Part shown: positions 22,826-32,344 of the stretch, one piece after another
Layout of the letters: every line of letters begins with the position of its first letter
How positions within the stretch are numbered: the first letter of the stretch is position 1
Assembly (NCBI GenBank): GCA_027491255.1
Contig: JAIXWM010000085.1
Coordinates: forward strand, 91,194 to 155,193
Direction: 5' to 3'
Source of the DNA: Rubrivivax sp.
GTDB lineage: Bacteria > Pseudomonadota > Gammaproteobacteria > Burkholderiales > Burkholderiaceae_C
DNA: 64,000 nucleotides
Notes under the pieces: model-generated
Databases searched by the model: none
What the model was told of the DNA's origin: nothing
The model's input: the letters and a program-made list of their open reading frames with translations, nothing else
Position numbers and translations under genes: made by a program

Positions 22826-23947
22826 TCAACCGATCGCGTAAGCCCCGAGGCGCAGATCGACTGCCTGGCCGGTACGCGCCGATTCCTGCGCCGCCAGGCC
22901 CATGACCACAGCGGCCAGTCCGTCATCGAGCGTCACATCCACCGGTCCCATGCCCAGCACGGCCAGACGGAAGCGCCGGTGCTGCTCGAGCGTGGAGCCG
23001 TTGTGGTCGCCCGCGGCCAGCGCAGCGGCATCCACCGGCACCAAGAGTTCCACCGGGCCGGCCGGCTGGCGCGGGCTGAGCACCAGCTTGGGCACCGGCG
23101 GGGCGCCCAGATGGGCGGGCCAGAAGCGCCCCGGGCCGGGCACGAAGCACTCGACCTTTCCCTTCGGCCCGACGATGGAGATCTCCTCCTGGTAGCGCGA
23201 GCCCTCGGCGAACATGCACAGCTCGAGCAACGCGCGCGGGCCGGATTCGAAGTCGACCACGGCGTAGGCATGGTCCAGGATGTCGGGCGTGCCATCAGGG
23301 TGGCGCTCGTCCTGGTGGTTGTGCGGCGCGCCGGCCGTGGCGTACACGCGCAGGGGACGGCTGCGCGCCAGCAGGCGCATCAAGTCGAAGAAGTGGCAGC
23401 ACTTCTCGACCAGCGTGCCACCGGTGTAGCGGTTGAAGCGGTTCCACTGCCCGACCTTGTCGAGGAAAGGATAGCGGTGCTCGCGAATGCTGATCATCGC
23501 CACCGGTCCGGTGGCGGCCTGGGCGTGAGTCTCCTGCACCAGGCGCGCGATCGGCGGCATGTAGCGGTACTCCATCGCCACCCATAGCGGCGCGCCGGGC
23601 TCGCGCGCCAGCGCCTGGAGCGCGCGCACCTGCTCCAGCGAGGTGCAGGCAGGCTTCTCCATCAGCACCGGCAGGCGACGCAGCGCCAGGATGCGCTGCA
23701 GTTGCTCGGCGTGGCGGAAGTTCGGGCTCGTGACGACGATCGCGTCGACATCGTCAGCGCCGACGACCTCCTCCAGGCTCGCGCTGCGCCGCGCGCCTGG
23801 CGCCAGCGCTAGGCTGCGCGCGGCCATCGCGTCGTCGGGCTCGAAGATGCGCGTGACCGCGCTGCCGGGGATGAGCGCGAGGTTGCGCAAGTGCTCCTGC
23901 CCCATCATGCCGCAGCCGATGAAGCCGTAGCGGATCGTGGGTTCCAT
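22826..23947 (-). CDS. Gfo/Idh/MocA-family NAD(P)-binding oxidoreductase
   Basis: 373 residues. Rossmann motif GFIGCGMMGQEH at the N-terminus, VLMEKPACTS with the family EKP lysine, and a substrate-side GGTLVEKCCHFFDLMR region with Lys and His. The family oxidises sugars and inositols; some members are NAD-dependent glycosidases, including the GH188 sulfoquinovosidases. With a sugar importer on one side and a SmoC/SmoB-like pair nearby, a glycosidase role is possible but unproven. It faces away from the SnoaL cluster that starts at 24125. Confidence 0.85.
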   Translation of the reverse strand: MEPTIRYGFIGCGMMGQEHLRNLALIPGSAVTRIFEPDDAMAARSLALAPGARRSASLEEVVGADDVDAIVVTSPNFRHAEQLQRILALRRLPVLMEKPACTSLEQVRALQALAREPGAPLWVAMEYRYMPPIARLVQETHAQAATGPVAMISIREHRYPFLDKVGQWNRFNRYTGGTLVEKCCHFFDLMRLLARSRPLRVYATAGAPHNHQDERHPDGTPDILDHAYAVVDFESGPRALLELCMFAEGSRYQEEISIVGPKGKVECFVPGPGRFWPAHLGAPPVPKLVLSPRQPAGPVELLVPVDAAALAAGDHNGSTLEQHRRFRLAVLGMGPVDVTLDDGLAAVVMGLAAQESARTGQAVDLRLGAYAIG

Positions 23948-24060
23948 GTGGTCCGTCCGGTCTGGGATCGCGTTGAAGGCAGCGCGATTGTCTCCCCGAG
24001 AACGCACGCGCCAGACGATGGCCCAGGCGCCGGCCCCCTGCCCTCGAGCCAGCCGATTCC

Positions 24061-24066
24061 TAGAAT
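24061..24066 (+). promoter_or_regulatory. candidate -10 hexamer of the SnoaL cluster
   Basis: TAGAAT lies 59 bases before the first SnoaL-like gene and inside a perfect palindrome (CGATTC-CTA-GAATCG, 24054-24068). Such TAGAAT boxes are frequent -10 elements in Burkholderiales. The palindrome could bind a regulator. A good -35 is not evident. Confidence 0.4.
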
Positions 24067-24124
24067 CGACCTCACCAACCCACCCCCGCCGCACACCGCG
24101 GCCCGACCCCCCAAACTGCCAAAG

Positions 24125-25207
24125 ATGAGCCTGAACGTCCACACCGAAAACAAGCGGCGCGTCCTCGATGCGATGCGCGCGATCGCCGAGTCCACGCCCG
24201 CCGGGCTGGGCCGGCTCCTGGGCACCATCTACCACCCGCAGGCGCACTGGCGCGGCTCGCATCCGCTCAACGAGATGGACGGCCCCGCCGCGATCGAGAG
24301 CCGTGTCTGGGGCCCGCTGCTGGGCGCGCTCGACGGCGCCGAGCGGCGTGACGACGTCCTGCTGGCCGGCCACTACGACGGCCAGGACCACGTCGCGGCC
24401 GTCGGCCACATCGGTGGCAACTTCCGCCGCCCGTGGCTGGGCATCGCGCCCACCGGCGGCATGGTCTACCTGCGCTATGGCGAGGTGCACCAGGTCGTCG
24501 ACGGCCGCATCACGTGCAGCACCGTGCTCTTCGACATCCTCGACTTCCTGCGCCAGGCAGGCTTCGAAGCCCTGCCCCCGAGCCTCGGGCGCGAGGGGCG
24601 CTGGCCGGCGCCGATGACGGCCGACGGCGTGCGGCTGGAGCCGGCCGACCCCGCCGAGTCGGCCGCCAGCCTGGCGCTGACGCTGCAGATGCAGGCCTCG
24701 CTCGGGGCCCACGACGACGGCGCCGGGACGGGCCGCGATGGCCTGCTGCACATGCCGCAGAAGGCCTTCTGGCACCCGCGCATGAACTGGTACGGCCCCT
24801 CGGGCATCGGCACCTCGCACGGTCTGGACGGCTTCGTCGACTGCCACCAGCTGCCCTTTCGCACCGCCTTCCCGAACCTGCTGTCCCGCCCGCGCACCGA
24901 GACGCGCTCGCGCGACGGCAAGAACCATTACGTGCGCATCGGCGACGGCGCCTACTCCGCCACCGGCGGCTGGCCGAGCCGCTTCCTGCACCACGAGGGC
25001 GCGGGCTGGCTGGGCCTGCCAGCCACGGGCCGCGCCGTGACGATGCGGGTCATGGACTTCTACCGTGCCGAGGACGGCCTGATCCGTGAGAACTGGGTCC
25101 CGATCGACCTGATCGAGGTGCTGTTGCAGTTGGGCGTGGACGTGATCGCCCGGGCACAGCGGCACTTCGCCGCCCGCGGGCTTTGCGCTGCGCGCTCGGC
25201 AGGGTAA
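24125..25207 (+). CDS. tandem SnoaL/NTF2-like protein A
   Basis: 360 residues made of two SnoaL-like (NTF2-fold, ester cyclase) domains. Domain 1 (about 5-165) ends with [19 protein letters not shown]; domain 2 (about 195-345) has [17 protein letters not shown] and [20 protein letters not shown]. SnoaL folds form small cones that catalyse cyclisations, hydrations and hydrolyses, or just bind ligands. The product at 34285 is a clear paralogue with the same WYGPSGIGT block. No signal peptide. It heads an eleven-gene same-strand run with a dehydrogenase, regulator and sugar importer. The substrate and reaction are unknown. Confidence 0.82.
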   Translation: MSLNVHTENKRRVLDAMRAIAESTPAGLGRLLGTIYHPQAHWRGSHPLNEMDGPAAIESRVWGPLLGALDGAERRDDVLLAGHYDGQDHVAAVGHIGGNFRRPWLGIAPTGGMVYLRYGEVHQVVDGRITCSTVLFDILDFLRQAGFEALPPSLGREGRWPAPMTADGVRLEPADPAESAASLALTLQMQASLGAHDDGAGTGRDGLLHMPQKAFWHPRMNWYGPSGIGTSHGLDGFVDCHQLPFRTAFPNLLSRPRTETRSRDGKNHYVRIGDGAYSATGGWPSRFLHHEGAGWLGLPATGRAVTMRVMDFYRAEDGLIRENWVPIDLIEVLLQLGVDVIARAQRHFAARGLCAARSAG

Positions 25208-25241
25208 TCACCGAGGCGCCACGCCGCGCCCGCTTCCTAAA

Positions 25242-25255
25242 CTGCATGCGTATGC
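25242..25255. promoter_or_regulatory. LacI-type operator palindrome
   Basis: TGCATGCGTATGCA has five-base inverted arms (TGCAT/ATGCA) around a centre whose middle step is CG, the shape of LacI-family operators. It lies 62 bases upstream of the preferred GTG start of the HisD-like gene, three genes before the LacI regulator encoded in the same cluster. Binding of that regulator is inferred. Confidence 0.55.
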
Positions 25256-25317
25256 AAATCAAGCCGCGCCCGCACCGGGCGCGGATGCGGCGGCAAGGCC
25301 GGGAAGGGGTCTTCGAC

Positions 25318-26637
25318 GTGATCCGTCATCTCAAGCGGGGCAAGGACAAGCAGGGCCGCGCCGACGACGACGCGCAGGTGCGCGCGACCGTCGAGGGCAT
25401 CCTGAAGGACATCGAGCAGCGCGGCGACGAGGCCGTGCGCGAGTACAGCCGGCGTTTCGACCGCTGGGACCCGGCGCGCTTCACGCTCGACCGCGGCCAG
25501 ATCGAGGCTGCGATCGCGCGCCTGTCGCCGCGCGAGGTCGAGGACATCCGCTTCGCCCAGGCGCAGATCAGGGGCTTCGCGCAGATCCAGCGCGACAGCA
25601 TGAAGGACGTCGAGGTCGAGACCCTGCCCGGGGTCGTGCTCGGCCACCGCCACATCCCGGTCAATGCCGTGGGCTGCTACGTGCCCGGCGGCAAGTACCC
25701 GTTGATCGCCTCCGCGCACATGAGTGTGCTGACGGCCAAGGTCGCGGGCGTGCCGCGCGTCGTGGCCACGGCGCCGCCCTACCAGGGCGAGCCGCACCCG
25801 GCCATCGTCGCGGCCATGCACTTCGCCGGCGCGGACGAGATCCTCGTGCTCGGCGGCGTCCAGGCCGTGGCCGCCATGGCGCTCGGCACACCCTCGGTCG
25901 CGCCCGTGGACATGCTGGTCGGCCCGGGCAACATGTTCGTCGCCGAGGCCAAGCGCCAGCTCTACGGCCGCGTGGGCATCGACCTGTTCGCCGGCCCCAC
26001 CGAGACCCTGGTGATCGCCGACGAGTCGGTCGATGCCGAGATGTGCGCGGTCGACCTGCTCGGCCAGGCCGAGCACGGGCCCACCTCCCCGGCGGTGCTG
26101 CTGACCGACTCCGAGGCGCTGGCGCGCGCCACGATGGCCGAGGTCGAGCGCCAGCTCGCCATCCTGCCCACCGCGGCCATCGCCTCGCAGGCCTGGGCCG
26201 CCTATGGCGAGGTCATCGTCTGCGACACGGTCGACGAGATGGTGGCCACCGCCGACGAACTCGCCTTCGAGCATGTGCAGGTGATGACGCGCGACCCCGA
26301 CGTCTTCCTGCGCCGCATGACCAACTACGGCGCCCTCTTCCTCGGCCCGCGCACCAACGTCAGCTTCGGGGACAAGGTCATCGGCACCAACCACACGCTG
26401 CCGACCAACCGCAACGCGCGCTACACCGGCGGGCTGTGGGTGGGCAAGTTCCTGAAGACCTGCACCTACCAGCGCGTGCTCAGCGACGAGGCGAGCGCGC
26501 GCATCGGCGAGGTCTGCTCGCGCCTGTGCCACATGGAGAACTTCGCCGGCCACGGCGAACAGGCCAACCTGCGCGTACGCCGCTACGGCACGCGCGACTC
26601 GGTGCCCTGGTACGAGCCGGTGCCGGCACTCGACTGA
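25318..26637 (+). CDS. histidinol dehydrogenase-family enzyme, HpsN-like
   Basis: 439 residues, full length for the HisD fold. Key residues of HisD are all present: Gln250 and His253 (GQAEHG), Asp352 before GTNHTLPT, His412 (ENFAGHGE) as zinc ligands, and Glu318-His319 (FEHVQV) as the catalytic pair. Motifs [11 protein letters not shown] and [14 protein letters not shown] are typical. Not in a his operon, so a catabolic role is likely; the related HpsN oxidises dihydroxypropanesulfonate to sulfolactate. I use GTG 25318, after GGAAGGGG, because earlier ATGs at 25246/25252 fall inside the operator palindrome and add a basic, non-family extension. Confidence 0.85.
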   Translation: MIRHLKRGKDKQGRADDDAQVRATVEGILKDIEQRGDEAVREYSRRFDRWDPARFTLDRGQIEAAIARLSPREVEDIRFAQAQIRGFAQIQRDSMKDVEVETLPGVVLGHRHIPVNAVGCYVPGGKYPLIASAHMSVLTAKVAGVPRVVATAPPYQGEPHPAIVAAMHFAGADEILVLGGVQAVAAMALGTPSVAPVDMLVGPGNMFVAEAKRQLYGRVGIDLFAGPTETLVIADESVDAEMCAVDLLGQAEHGPTSPAVLLTDSEALARATMAEVERQLAILPTAAIASQAWAAYGEVIVCDTVDEMVATADELAFEHVQVMTRDPDVFLRRMTNYGALFLGPRTNVSFGDKVIGTNHTLPTNRNARYTGGLWVGKFLKTCTYQRVLSDEASARIGEVCSRLCHMENFAGHGEQANLRVRRYGTRDSVPWYEPVPALD

Positions 26638-26647
26638 GGCCTCCTCG

Positions 26648-27190
26648 ATGAAGGGATCCCGCCCCGAGCAGGCCGCGCTGACGCGCGACAACGACCTGTC
26701 ACGCACTGCGGAGACCCAGCGCGTCGTCGAAGCCATGGTCGACGGCCTGAACGACCACGTGATCGACGGCATCGAGGCCTTCTTCGCGCCCGACTTCCGC
26801 TGGATGGGCAACGCGGGCTGCGGCACCAAGCGCGGCGTGCGCGAATTCCAGGACCACTGGCAGCGGCCCTTCCAGGCCGCCTTCTCCGACAAGGTGTGCA
26901 TCGACGAGGCACGCATCGCCCAGGGCCAGTGGATGGCCGCCTTCGGCCGCCAGGAGGCCACCCACAGCGGCGAGTTCATGGGCATCGCCCCGACAGGGCG
27001 GCGGGTCGAGATCCGCTACATGGACTTCTGGAAGGTCGTGGACGGCAAGATCGTCGACAACTGGGTCATGGTGGATTTCCCGCACGTGATGCGACAGCTC
27101 GGCGTGGACCCGTTCGGCGGCCACGGCTGGGAAGCCTTCGACCGCGGCGAGCGCGTGGCGCCGCGCCCCGACAGGAAGGCAGGCCCATGA
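26648..27190 (+). CDS. single-domain SnoaL/NTF2-like protein B
   Basis: 180 residues forming one SnoaL-like domain: EAMVDGLNDHVIDGIEAFFAP near the start, FRWMGNAGCGTKRGVREFQ, and the closing EIRYMDFWKVVDGKIVDNWV with VMRQLGVDPF. The last part repeats a motif seen in the paralogues at 24125 and 34285. The gene begins 11 bases after the dehydrogenase stop and overlaps the SDR start by four bases, so the three are translated together. Enzyme or ligand carrier; reaction unknown. Confidence 0.85.
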   Translation: MKGSRPEQAALTRDNDLSRTAETQRVVEAMVDGLNDHVIDGIEAFFAPDFRWMGNAGCGTKRGVREFQDHWQRPFQAAFSDKVCIDEARIAQGQWMAAFGRQEATHSGEFMGIAPTGRRVEIRYMDFWKVVDGKIVDNWVMVDFPHVMRQLGVDPFGGHGWEAFDRGERVAPRPDRKAGP

Positions 27191-27993
27191 CCTCCACGAC
27201 CGGGACCGGCACGTCCTGCGGCAGCGGCACGACCCTGCCGCGCATGCCTTCGATGCGCCTGGACGGGCGGCGCGCCCTGGTGGCCGGCGCCGGTCGCGGG
27301 ATCGGCGCCGCGGCCGCGGCCGCGCTCGCGCAAGCCGGTGCCGAGGTCACGCTGGCTGCGCGCTCGCGCGGCGAGCTCGACGCGCTGGCCGAGGCGCTGC
27401 GCGCCGAGGGCGCCGTCGCGCACGTGCTGCCGCTGGACGTGACCGACCCGGCGGCCGTGCGGCGCGAGGTCGCCGCGCACGGTCCCTTCCAGGTGCTGGT
27501 CAACAGCGCCGGCACCAACCGCCCCTCCGAGATCGCCAGCATGCGCGACGAGGACCTGGACGCCGTGCTCGACGTCAACGTCAAGGCCGCGTTCTACCTC
27601 GCGCGCGAGGTCGCGGCCGGGCTGATGGCCGCCGGGCTGCCGGGCTCGCTGATCACCGTGTCGTCGCAGATGGGTCACGTCGGCGGCCCGAAGCGCACGC
27701 TGTACTGCGCCACCAAGCACGCCGTGGAGGGCTTCACCAAGGCCCTGGCCTGGGAGCTCGGCCCCCACGGCATCCGCGTCAACACCCTGTGCCCGACCTT
27801 CATCGAGACCGCGCTGACACGCCCGATGCTGGCCGACGAGCGCTTCCGGCACTTCGTCGAGTCGCGTATTGCGCTCGGCCGCATCGGGCGCGTCGAGGAC
27901 GTGATGGGCGCCGTGGTCTTCCTTGCCAGCGATGCCTCGGCGCTGGTGACGGGCAGCGCGCTGATGGTGGACGGCGGATGGACAGCCCAGTGA
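27187..27993 (+). CDS. short-chain dehydrogenase/reductase
   Basis: 268 residues, classical SDR. Cofactor loop GAGRGIGAAAAAAL, VNSAGTNRP (NAG-like), active-site Ser in LITVSSQMGHVGG and the YxxxK pair in YCATKHAVEGF. The C-terminus ends with TGSALMVDGGW. The family oxidises or reduces sugar and polyol hydroxyls with NAD(P). ATGA overlap with the preceding SnoaL gene and overlap with the LacI gene show tight operon packing. Confidence 0.93.
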   Translation: MTSTTGTGTSCGSGTTLPRMPSMRLDGRRALVAGAGRGIGAAAAAALAQAGAEVTLAARSRGELDALAEALRAEGAVAHVLPLDVTDPAAVRREVAAHGPFQVLVNSAGTNRPSEIASMRDEDLDAVLDVNVKAAFYLAREVAAGLMAAGLPGSLITVSSQMGHVGGPKRTLYCATKHAVEGFTKALAWELGPHGIRVNTLCPTFIETALTRPMLADERFRHFVESRIALGRIGRVEDVMGAVVFLASDASALVTGSALMVDGGWTAQ

Positions 27994-29018
27994 AGAGCGC
28001 GGTCACCGCCGAGGACGTCGCGCGCCTGGCAGGCGTGTCGCAGTCTGCGGTCAGCCGCACCTTCACCCCCGGGGCCAGCGTCTCGGCCAGGATGCGCCAG
28101 CGTGTGCACGACGCCGCGGTGCGCCTGGGCTACCACCCCAACGCGCACGCGCGCAGCCTGACCACCGGGCGCTCGCGCATCGTCGGCCTCGTGCTGTCCT
28201 CGCTGGACAACCTGCTGTACCCGGCCGTCACCGAGCGCCTGGCGCTGCGGCTGCAGCAGGACGGCTATCACCTGCTGATGTTCGTCAGCGAGCAGCGCGA
28301 CAGCGACGACCTGGTGCGACAGATCCTGCAGTACCGCGTCGACGGCATCGTGCTCGGGGCGACGACGCTGTCGTCGGGGCTGGCGCAGCGCTGCGCCGAG
28401 GCGCGCATCCCGGTCGTGCTGTTCAACCGCGTGATGGCGACCTCGGGCGCCGTCAGCTCGGTGCGGTCGGACAACGTCGGCGGCGCGGCCGAGATCGCAC
28501 GCTTTCTCGTCGCCGGCGGCCACCAGCGCATCGCCTACATCGCCGGCCGCGAGGACTCCTCCACCAACCTCGAGCGCGAGCGCGGCTTCGCCGAAGGGCT
28601 GGCAGCGCTCGGGCAGCGCGTGCAGGCGCGTGCCGCGGGCAACTACGACGCGCGTTCGGCGCGCGAGGCGGCGCTGGAATTGTTCTCACGCGCGCGCAAC
28701 CGCCCCGACGCCGTCTTCGTCGCCGGCGACCTGATGGCCTTGTCGGTGATGGACACGCTGCGCCACGAATTGGGCCTGCGCGTGCCCGAGGACGTCTCGG
28801 TCGTCGGCTTCGACGGCGTGCCTCAGGCGGCCTGGCCGTCCTACCAGCTCACCACCTTCGAGCAGCCCGTGGAGCCGATGGTCGATGCCGCCGTGCGGTT
28901 GCTGCAGGGCAGCCTGGCCGGCGACGCACCCTCGGCCGTGAACGACGTCATCGTGCCCGGACGCCTGATCCAACGAACCTCGGCGCGCGCGCCACAGCCA
29001 GGAAGGTCGACACGATGA
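27978..29018 (+). CDS. LacI-family transcriptional regulator
   Basis: 346 residues. N-terminal helix-turn-helix TAEDVARLAGVSQSAVSRTF and hinge YHPNAHARSLTTGRS are classic LacI; residues 60-340 form the periplasmic-binding-protein-like sensor (VDGIVLGATTL, PDAVFVAGDLMALSVMD, VVGFDGVPQAAW). It probably represses the surrounding catabolic and transport genes until a sugar-like effector appears. Start ATG 27978; a GTG at 27990 overlapping the SDR stop by four bases is equally possible. Confidence 0.93.
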   Translation: MDSPVKSAVTAEDVARLAGVSQSAVSRTFTPGASVSARMRQRVHDAAVRLGYHPNAHARSLTTGRSRIVGLVLSSLDNLLYPAVTERLALRLQQDGYHLLMFVSEQRDSDDLVRQILQYRVDGIVLGATTLSSGLAQRCAEARIPVVLFNRVMATSGAVSSVRSDNVGGAAEIARFLVAGGHQRIAYIAGREDSSTNLERERGFAEGLAALGQRVQARAAGNYDARSAREAALELFSRARNRPDAVFVAGDLMALSVMDTLRHELGLRVPEDVSVVGFDGVPQAAWPSYQLTTFEQPVEPMVDAAVRLLQGSLAGDAPSAVNDVIVPGRLIQRTSARAPQPGRSTR

Positions 29019-29965
29019 AGGGCTTCGACGCCGAGTTCCCCGATCTCGACACCTACATCCGGGTCATCACGGCGCGCATCTGGGAAGGACGGCGGCTGGC
29101 GGACATCGACCGCTACTACAGCGACCCCTGCACGGTCGAGACCCCGACCGGCGTGACGACGACGGCACAGCAGGTCATCGACGGCACCGCGGCCACGCTG
29201 GCCATGTTCCCCGACCGGCGGCTGTTGGCCGAGGACATCATCTTCTCGGGCGACGAGGATGGCGGCTTCCTCAGCTCGCACCGCATCGTCTCCACGATGA
29301 CGCACCGCGGCGACGGCGCCTTCGGTCCGGCCACGGGACGGCGCGTCCACGTGCGCACCGTGGCCGATTGCGTCTGCCGCGACAACCGCGTCGTGCACGA
29401 GTGGCTGGTGCGCGACCAGGGCGCGATCGCGCGCCAGCTCGGCATGCAGCCGGCCGACCTCGCGCAGCGCTGGCTGGACGAGCGTGGCGGCTGGCACAAG
29501 CCGGTGGCGGGGCCGCCGCCCGCGGGCTACCACTCCCACGTCAGCACCGCGCCGCCTGCCGTGGCCTATGCCGAGGCCGTCCGGGGCTTCTCGACGGGCG
29601 CCACCGACGTGGCCGCCGCCTATGACGACGCCGTGCACCACCTCGGCCCCGGGGAGACCACGCGCTACGGGCACGACGAGGTCGGCACTTGGTGGCAGGG
29701 CCTGTTCACGGTCTTCGCCGTCGAGCACTTCGCGGTCGAACACCTGGTCTTGCAGCAAGGCGACGGACGCGCCGACCGGGTCGCGATGCGCTGGCGCGCG
29801 CTGGCCCGCCACGGCGGCGACGGCGCCTTCGGCGCGGCCACCGGGCACCGCGTCGAGATCCTGGGCATCAACCACGCCGAGCTCTTCCGCGGCCGGGTGT
29901 TGCGCGAGTGGGTGCTCGTCGACGAGGTCGCGCTTTGGATGCAGGTCCTGGGCGGACAACGCTGA
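29015..29965 (+). CDS. tandem SnoaL/NTF2-like protein C
   Basis: 316 residues with two NTF2-like halves. The first (about 10-150) includes ITARIWEGRRLADIDRYYS and VHVRTVADCVCRDNRVVHEW; the second (about 185-316) ends VEILGINHAELFRGRVLREW. Both halves close with the same ‘V…EW’ pattern typical of SnoaL-like ester cyclases. It is less like proteins A and D than they are like each other. The start codon overlaps the LacI stop by four bases. The function is unknown; it is co-expressed with the importer that follows. Confidence 0.82.
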   Translation: MKGFDAEFPDLDTYIRVITARIWEGRRLADIDRYYSDPCTVETPTGVTTTAQQVIDGTAATLAMFPDRRLLAEDIIFSGDEDGGFLSSHRIVSTMTHRGDGAFGPATGRRVHVRTVADCVCRDNRVVHEWLVRDQGAIARQLGMQPADLAQRWLDERGGWHKPVAGPPPAGYHSHVSTAPPAVAYAEAVRGFSTGATDVAAAYDDAVHHLGPGETTRYGHDEVGTWWQGLFTVFAVEHFAVEHLVLQQGDGRADRVAMRWRALARHGGDGAFGAATGHRVEILGINHAELFRGRVLREWVLVDEVALWMQVLGGQR

Positions 29966-29978
29966 AGGAAGGGACACG

Positions 29979-31043
29979 ATGGCACGGGTGCAGCTGAAGA
30001 ACATCTCCAAGGCGTGGCGCGGCGTCGCGGCCGTGCGGGAGATGTCGCTGGACATCGCCGACGGTGAGTTCCTCGTGCTGCTCGGCCCGAGCGGCTGCGG
30101 CAAGACGACGACCATGCGCATGGTCGCCGGCCTGGAGGAGCCCAGCGGCGGCGAGGTCTGGATCGGCGAGCGCTGCGTCAACGAGCTCGAGCCGAAGGAC
30201 CGCGACGTTGCCATGGTGTTCCAGAGCTACGGGCTCTACCCCAACATGACGGTGCGCGAGAACATCGCCTTCCCGCTGCGCATCCGCGGCCTGCCCGCTG
30301 CACAGGTCGATCCGGCGGTGCAGCGCGCAGCGCAGCAGGTCGAGCTGACCGACTACCTGGACCGCCGACCCAAGGAGCTGTCGGGCGGCCAGCGTCAGCG
30401 CGTGGCGCTGGCGCGCGCCATCGTGCGCCAGCCCGCGGTCTTCCTGATGGACGAGCCGCTGTCGAACCTGGACGCCAAGCTGCGCGTGAGCATGCGCTCG
30501 TACCTGAAGCACCTGCACCACACGCTGGGCGTGACGACGATCTACGTCACGCACGACCAGATCGAGGCCATGACCCTGGCCGACCGCGTGGTCGTGATGA
30601 GCAAGGCCGAGGTGCAGCAGATCGGCACGCCCGAGGCCATCTACAACCAGCCGGCCAACATCTTCGTCGCCGGCTTCATCGGCTCGCCGCCGATGAACCT
30701 GGTCGAGGGCCGCCTGCGCGCTGGCGCCTTCGAGGCGCCCGGGGTGCGGGTGGAAGGCTTCAACGCGCCCGACACGGAACGCATCGTGCTCGGTGTGCGC
30801 CCCGAGGACATGCGCGTCGTCGCGCCGGGACAGGGACAGGTCAGCGGCGAGATCTTCAGCTTCGAGCTCACCGGCGACTCCACGCTGGCGATGGTGCGCC
30901 TGGGCAGCCAGGTCATCACCGCCCGCGCCGCCAAGGACCACCGCGCACGCATCGGCGAGGCCACGGGCTTCGCCTTCGACGCGTCGCACTGCCATCTCTT
31001 CGACGGCCAGACGCAGAACCGGCTGCCTCTGGCCTGCACCTGA
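29979..31043 (+). CDS. sugar ABC transporter ATP-binding protein (second importer)
   Basis: 354-residue MalK/UgpC-type ATPase: Walker A GPSGCGKTT at 36-44, signature [16 protein letters not shown], Walker [17 protein letters not shown], switch [18 protein letters not shown], and a C-terminal TOBE domain starting at FIGSPPMNLVEG. It is the first of four importer genes in plus orientation and belongs to the LacI-regulated cluster. Confidence 0.95.
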   Translation: MARVQLKNISKAWRGVAAVREMSLDIADGEFLVLLGPSGCGKTTTMRMVAGLEEPSGGEVWIGERCVNELEPKDRDVAMVFQSYGLYPNMTVRENIAFPLRIRGLPAAQVDPAVQRAAQQVELTDYLDRRPKELSGGQRQRVALARAIVRQPAVFLMDEPLSNLDAKLRVSMRSYLKHLHHTLGVTTIYVTHDQIEAMTLADRVVVMSKAEVQQIGTPEAIYNQPANIFVAGFIGSPPMNLVEGRLRAGAFEAPGVRVEGFNAPDTERIVLGVRPEDMRVVAPGQGQVSGEIFSFELTGDSTLAMVRLGSQVITARAAKDHRARIGEATGFAFDASHCHLFDGQTQNRLPLACT

Positions 31044-31068
31044 AACCGGTGTTCAACAGGAGCCCCCC

Positions 31069-32331
31069 ATGAATCGACCCCCGCTGCGTCGCGCGCTGCT
31101 GGCCACCGCCACCGCGCTGGCACTCGTCCCCACGCTGTCGCAGGCCAAATGCGACCGCCTGAACCAGGTCAAGGCCGGCGAGATCAACATCGTCGGCAAC
31201 TCCTTCCCGGCGCTGCAGCACATCGCCAAGGAGATGGAGACCTGCACCCAGGGCGGACTGAAGGTGCAGTTCAAGATGACGCCCCGCGCGCGCGAGGAGA
31301 CCGAGCAGGCGTTCGCCTCGGCCGGTCGCTCGCCCTTCGACGCCGCCGTCGTCTCGATGGGCGTGTACGCCAACCTCGAGAGCCGCGGCCAGCTGCAGCC
31401 GATGACCGACCTCGTCAACAAGTACCGCACACGCTACAAGCTCGAGGAGAGCATGCTGGTGCGCGTCAACGGCGAGGTCATGGCCGTGGCCTTCATGCAG
31501 AACGCGCAGAACCTGTTCTACCGCAAGGACCTGTTCGACAAGCACGGCCTGAAGGTGCCCGCCACCTACCCGGAGATGCTCGCTGCGGCGCGGGTGCTCA
31601 AGGACAAGGAGCCGGGCATCGAGTTCCCGATTGCGCAAACCTTCGCCAAGGGCTGGGACAGCGCCACCGAGTTCGCCAACATCTTCGCCGGCTTCGGCGG
31701 CCGCTTCTTCAAGCCCGGCTCGGCCCAGCCCGACTTCAACAGCGACGCCGGCGTCAAGGCGCTGGAGATGATGAAGGCCATGACCGCCTTCATGACACCG
31801 AACTATCTGGCGTCGAACTCCGACGACGTGATGAACCAGTTCCAGCAGGGCAAGGCGGCCATGGGGGTGCTGTGGGCCACCCGCGCCTCACGCATGGACG
31901 ACCCGGCGGCGTCCAAGATCGTCGGCAGGATGGCCTTTGCCGCCGCCCCGGCGGCCGTGGCCGGCGGGCCAAGCGCCACCCACCTGTGGTGGGATGGCGT
32001 CGTGATGCCGAAGAACCTGGGCGGCGACCGCGAGACCGTCTTCCAGGTGCTGATGGAGGCGCTGGACGAGGAGACCATGTCCAAGGGCAACGACCTGACG
32101 ATCTGGGTGCGCTCGGCCTACAAGCCCACGCGCTTCGGCTCGGGCGTCTCCGCCTCGGCCAAGGCCGGCGCGCCGATCTGGCCGATGCAGCCCTTCTTCA
32201 GCCTCGCCCATGGTGAGATCGGCAAGGTCATCCCCGACGTGCTGACCGGCGCCATGTCGCCCAAGGCGGCGCTCGACGCGGCGGCGGCGGCCTACGTCAA
32301 GGCGGCCGCCGAGAAGGGCTTCATCCGCTGA
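31069..32331 (+). CDS. sugar-type ABC substrate-binding protein (second importer)
   Basis: 420-residue periplasmic solute-binding protein of the extracellular family 1 class. Signal peptide to about residue 26 (LVPTLSQA). The mature N-terminus VKAGEINIVGNSFPALQHIA and LFYRKDLFDKHGLKVPATYPEM are typical of CUT1 receptors, although sequence differs markedly from the first receptor, so a different ligand is expected. An AGGAG site precedes the ATG. Genes for two permeases follow. Confidence 0.92.
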   Translation: MNRPPLRRALLATATALALVPTLSQAKCDRLNQVKAGEINIVGNSFPALQHIAKEMETCTQGGLKVQFKMTPRAREETEQAFASAGRSPFDAAVVSMGVYANLESRGQLQPMTDLVNKYRTRYKLEESMLVRVNGEVMAVAFMQNAQNLFYRKDLFDKHGLKVPATYPEMLAAARVLKDKEPGIEFPIAQTFAKGWDSATEFANIFAGFGGRFFKPGSAQPDFNSDAGVKALEMMKAMTAFMTPNYLASNSDDVMNQFQQGKAAMGVLWATRASRMDDPAASKIVGRMAFAAAPAAVAGGPSATHLWWDGVVMPKNLGGDRETVFQVLMEALDEETMSKGNDLTIWVRSAYKPTRFGSGVSASAKAGAPIWPMQPFFSLAHGEIGKVIPDVLTGAMSPKAALDAAAAAYVKAAAEKGFIR

Positions 32332-32344
32332 ACGGCTGACACCG

